A DNA stretch of 6,183 bases from Desulfobacteraceae bacterium (lineage in GTDB: Bacteria > Desulfobacterota > DSM-4660 > Desulfatiglandales > Desulfatiglandaceae). Position numbers and translations under genes: made by a program. Under the pieces are notes generated by a model that was not told where the DNA came from, did no database searches, and was given only the letters and a program-made list of their open reading frames with translations. This document shows positions 4,863-6,183 of the stretch, piece after piece; position 1 is the stretch's first letter; each line of letters begins with the position of its first letter. The DNA is taken from NCBI GenBank assembly GCA_011048855.1, contig DSCZ01000325.1, forward strand, positions 1-6,183. Direction: 5' to 3'.

Positions 4863-6183
4863 TCATCTCACCTGATAGGGCATGCGTACTTCCAGTGCCT
4901 GCACCGGGCAATCGATCTCGCAGGGTAGACAATACCAGCACGTTCGATTCAGCTCGAAGGACCGGCCGCAACTCAGACATCTCTCTGCCTCTCTGCGAGC
5001 TTCCTTTGAGGAAAGGGAACCTTCCATCTCATTTTTTAAAGACCAGGATTCAGGCTTTGCGACCGGCAGGGGACATCTGGGACCTCCGGTGGCTCGCTCA
5101 GGCAGCGACTCGTAGGATCGAATCATACCGTGATTTTCGTAGTAATCCCTGGCATAAGTGGTGTCCAGGCCGATCAGGTGCCTGTGGGCCGAAATTGCAG
5201 CGTTCTTTCCTGAAGCAAATGCTTCTACAACGGAACTCGGCCCGCTGGTACAATCGCCGGCAGCGAAAACCCCCTTTTTGCCAGGTACAGACTGTGTTAT
5301 GGGGTCCCCTGCCAGGCACCCTCCTTCCCTGGCAGGCAAATTCGAGAGGCATGAGGAATCATCCACTTTCTGTCCAACCGCCAAGACGACACGGTCGGCG
5401 GTCAGCTTTCGGCCTGGACCTTCATTGTCGATAATCGGGTTGAAATTTCCCTTTTCATCAAGAGCGGTAAGGCAACGGGAAAGAGACAGAGCCGCTTTCC
5501 CTGTCTCATACTCGGAAATTTCCGCCACAGCCCAACCATAATCTATTTTGATGCCGGCCGAGGTCGCCAGGGTCAGGTCACTTCGTTTGGCAGGGATTTC
5601 ATTTGGATTTTCAAGACAGACTATCCGGATCTGCTCTGCGCCCAGCATGGAGCAGCTCATGGCACAGTCGACGGCTGTATTTCCGCCGCCAACAATTACG
5701 ACCTTTAGCCCATCCAACGACTCTGCGTTTCCAGCCCGAACACCGGCAAGCAAGTCGATGCCCTGAACAACGGATTGCCCGCTGCACCCGGGGATGTCCG
5801 GGCTTACCCCCAAGCAGGCCCCTACGGCGACAACCACCGCGTCATAATCGTTTTCCAGGGTTTCGAACAAAATATCCCGGCCCACCTTCTTTCCGGTTTG
5901 AAATTGAACACCCATGGCTGCAAGCATATCTATTGCCCGGTCCACTTCAGAAGTGGGCAGTCGAAATTCAGGGATAACCCGTCGGAGGAAACCGCCCGGA
6001 GAATCTCCCGATTCAAAAACATCCACCTGGTGACCATAAGAGCGGAGCTCATAGGCCGCCATCATCCCGGCGGGACCCGATCCTACAATGGCCACTTTTT
6101 TACCTGTAGCCGGTGCAATTTCAGGAAGTTCATATAGTTTGTCCTGGAAGGTTTCAGCCAGATAACGTTTGAGCGCTTTTATA
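4863..6183 (-). CDS. FAD/NAD(P)-dependent oxidoreductase of the GltD-like family with C-terminal iron-sulfur motif (5' end outside window)
   Basis: This flavin oxidoreductase resembles the small subunit of glutamate synthase and the YgfK/SfrB-type enzymes, which pass electrons between NAD(P)H and a partner. In all, 439 residues are visible. The frame is open to the right edge, where IKALKRYLAE matches the end of the family's N-terminal Fe-S domain; GTG at 6095 is therefore internal. Counting from the edge, the FAD motif is VGSGPAG (33-39) with acidic Glu57, the NAD(P) motif is VGGGNTA (164-170), and the second FAD contact is FAAGD (306-310). The C-terminus has CLSC (402-405), then CWYCLPCEIDCP (415-426), a CxxCxxCxxxCP ferredoxin-type pattern for one [4Fe-4S] cluster. 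The cytoplasmic partner and substrate are unknown. It is the first visible gene of the operon, 63 bases before tctB, with GGAGG right after its stop. Confidence 0.88.
   Translation of the reverse strand, partial: IKALKRYLAETFQDKLYELPEIAPATGKKVAIVGSGPAGMMAAYELRSYGHQVDVFESGDSPGGFLRRVIPEFRLPTSEVDRAIDMLAAMGVQFQTGKKVGRDILFETLENDYDAVVVAVGACLGVSPDIPGCSGQSVVQGIDLLAGVRAGNAESLDGLKVVIVGGGNTAVDCAMSCSMLGAEQIRIVCLENPNEIPAKRSDLTLATSAGIKIDYGWAVAEISEYETGKAALSLSRCLTALDEKGNFNPIIDNEGPGRKLTADRVVLAVGQKVDDSSCLSNLPAREGGCLAGDPITQSVPGKKGVFAAGDCTSGPSSVVEAFASGKNAAISAHRHLIGLDTTYARDYYENHGMIRSYESLPERATGGPRCPLPVAKPESWSLKNEMEGSLSSKEARREAERCLSCGRSFELNRTCWYCLPCEIDCPVQALEVRMPYQVR

Noticed and set aside
4733..5434. Plus-strand open frame of 233 codons across tctB and the oxidoreductase
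   Set aside because: It spans two minus-strand genes and the gap between them, and its product is Arg/Pro/Ser-rich as expected of a shadow frame.
6093..6095. GTG as the start of the oxidoreductase
   Set aside because: The frame stays open to the window edge with a family-like IKALKRYLAE segment, and GTG encodes the first Val of the FAD-binding strand.

Overview
The window looks like a stretch of chromosome from an anaerobic Gram-negative bacterium. A deltaproteobacterial (Desulfobacterota-type) source is my best guess. It rests on the mix of a tripartite tricarboxylate (TTT) transporter, an iron-sulfur GltD-like oxidoreductase, an exported MsrAB, and intergenic repeats of the TCGTAAAAAGTC / GTCATCCCGGA style. 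No marker gene is present, so the assignment stays tentative. Base composition is uneven: 44 of the first 60 bases are G or C, against 13 of 60 at 2941-3000 in the transporter operon.

Left end (1-433): the 3' end of a plus-strand diaminopropionate ammonia-lyase gene, then a nested inverted repeat that probably serves as a two-way terminator between convergent genes.

Middle left (434-1552, minus strand): a gene for an exported methionine sulfoxide reductase, MsrA fused to MsrB. An in-frame amber codon (767-769) sits where the family has a tryptophan, just inside the MsrB domain. Both halves are otherwise intact and in one frame, so this is a one-base nonsense change, a sequence error, or, less likely, a readthrough site.

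Intergenic 1553-1910: no gene. It carries two related palindromic units with a terminal inverted repeat and several hairpins, probably a small non-autonomous mobile or REP-like element family.

Right (1911-6183, minus strand): a likely four-gene operon, transcribed from the right edge as oxidoreductase, tctB, tctA, tctC. The first gene is an FAD/NAD(P)-binding, iron-sulfur oxidoreductase whose 5' end lies outside the window. TctB and TctA form the membrane part of a TTT carboxylate transporter, and TctC is its periplasmic binding protein. Junctions are tight (a 2-base overlap, and 31 and 63 bases). The transporter would import an unidentified organic acid; its link to the redox enzyme rests on gene order only.

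No tRNA, rRNA, CRISPR array or intact transposase gene was seen. The most notable signals are the amber codon in msrAB and the repeat cluster.
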